Shown here in pieces: positions 13,357 to 13,512 of a DNA stretch of 13,512 nucleotides; position 1 is the first letter of the stretch, and every line of letters begins with the position of its first letter. The DNA lies in assembly GCA_041168985.1 (NCBI GenBank), contig JBEEKA010000017.1, forward strand, positions 1 through 13,512. Direction: 5' to 3'. A program made the translations under genes and the position numbers. Under the pieces are notes generated by a model. That model saw nothing but the letters and a program-made list of their open reading frames with translations. It did no database searches and was not told the origin of the DNA. The stretch comes from ZC4RG30 sp041168985 (GTDB lineage Bacteria; Pseudomonadota; Gammaproteobacteria; Steroidobacterales; Steroidobacteraceae).

Positions 13357-13512
13357 ATGAGCGCTTCGAAGGTCGCAGACCCTGTCGGTGAAACCAGTCG
13401 CTGCAGCTTCGACGACACCCAGCTGCGCGTAGGCGATCCGATGTACATCGAGTTCCCTCGCCTGCTGGGCAAGGTCCGCGACCGGGTCACGATCACCGGC
13501 TGGATGCAGGGT
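13357..13512 (+). CDS. YcgR-like PilZ-domain protein (second of tandem pair, cut by window end)
   Basis: Only the first 52 residues are present. They match the N-terminus of the preceding gene: RCSF-DTQLRVGD-M-IE-PR occupies residues 15-35 here and 18-38 there. The YcgR-type domain is therefore begun, and a PilZ domain is expected beyond the window but not seen. The ATG at 13357 is chosen as the first start compatible with this alignment; GAG six bases before it is a weak ribosome-binding site. An overlapping ATG at 13352 is in another frame and stops at once. The N-terminal 14 residues differ from the paralogue, as usual for linker sequence. Confidence 0.83.
   Translation, partial: MSASKVADPVGETSRCSFDDTQLRVGDPMYIEFPRLLGKVRDRVTITGWMQG

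Overview
The window reads as ordinary, gene-dense, high-GC chromosome from a gammaproteobacterium. The best clue is the left end, where a type IV pilus retraction ATPase gene is divergent from yggS-proC-yggT, an arrangement well known in gammaproteobacteria such as Pseudomonas. The PpnN, HtpG, MsrB, YcgR-like and MltD-like proteins fit the same group. The lineage could be near Xanthomonadales, Nevskiales or Steroidobacterales, but this cannot be settled by eye. No rRNA, tRNA, CRISPR array, transposase or phage gene was seen.

Layout, left to right. (1) 1-684, minus: a PilT/PilU-type ATPase, cut off by the window edge. (2) 737-2852, plus: yggS, proC and yggT, a compact run for PLP homeostasis, proline synthesis and a small membrane protein. 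(3) 2853-3520: a regulatory stretch with two near-identical AT-rich repeats, a promoter and a leader hairpin, then a small HU-like DNA-binding protein and a strong terminator. (4) 3521-6757, minus: htpG, msrB and an alpha/beta hydrolase, joined by 4-nt stop/start overlaps, with a 70-residue protein of unknown function upstream of htpG. (5) 6835-10032, minus: an MltD-like lytic transglycosylase, an L,D-transpeptidase and the nucleotidase ppnN. (6) 10104-12490, plus, divergent from (5): a long phosphorylase resembling archaeal AMP phosphorylase, overlapping by 4 nt a compact PRPP-synthetase homologue. (7) 12628-13512, plus: two tandem paralogous YcgR-like PilZ proteins, the second cut off by the window end.

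How the genes may work together. Regions 5 and 6 hold two enzymes that strip bases from nucleotides (PpnN and the phosphorylase) and one PRPP-synthetase homologue, which suggests a nucleotide salvage centre around ribose phosphates. The first two genes of region 5 remodel peptidoglycan. Region 4 joins protein folding (HtpG) with repair of oxidised methionine (MsrB). The ends of the window concern surface motility: a pilus motor on the left and c-di-GMP receptors on the right.

The points most worth a second look are: the pilus ATPase, whose N-terminal half reads as PilT and whose following segment reads as PilU; the phosphorylase/PRPP-synthetase pair, probably mis-served by the label thymidine phosphorylase; -10 boxes placed so that three genes may be transcribed leaderless or nearly so; and the repeat pair before the HU-like gene. 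All family assignments come from recalled motifs and family knowledge, not from database searches.
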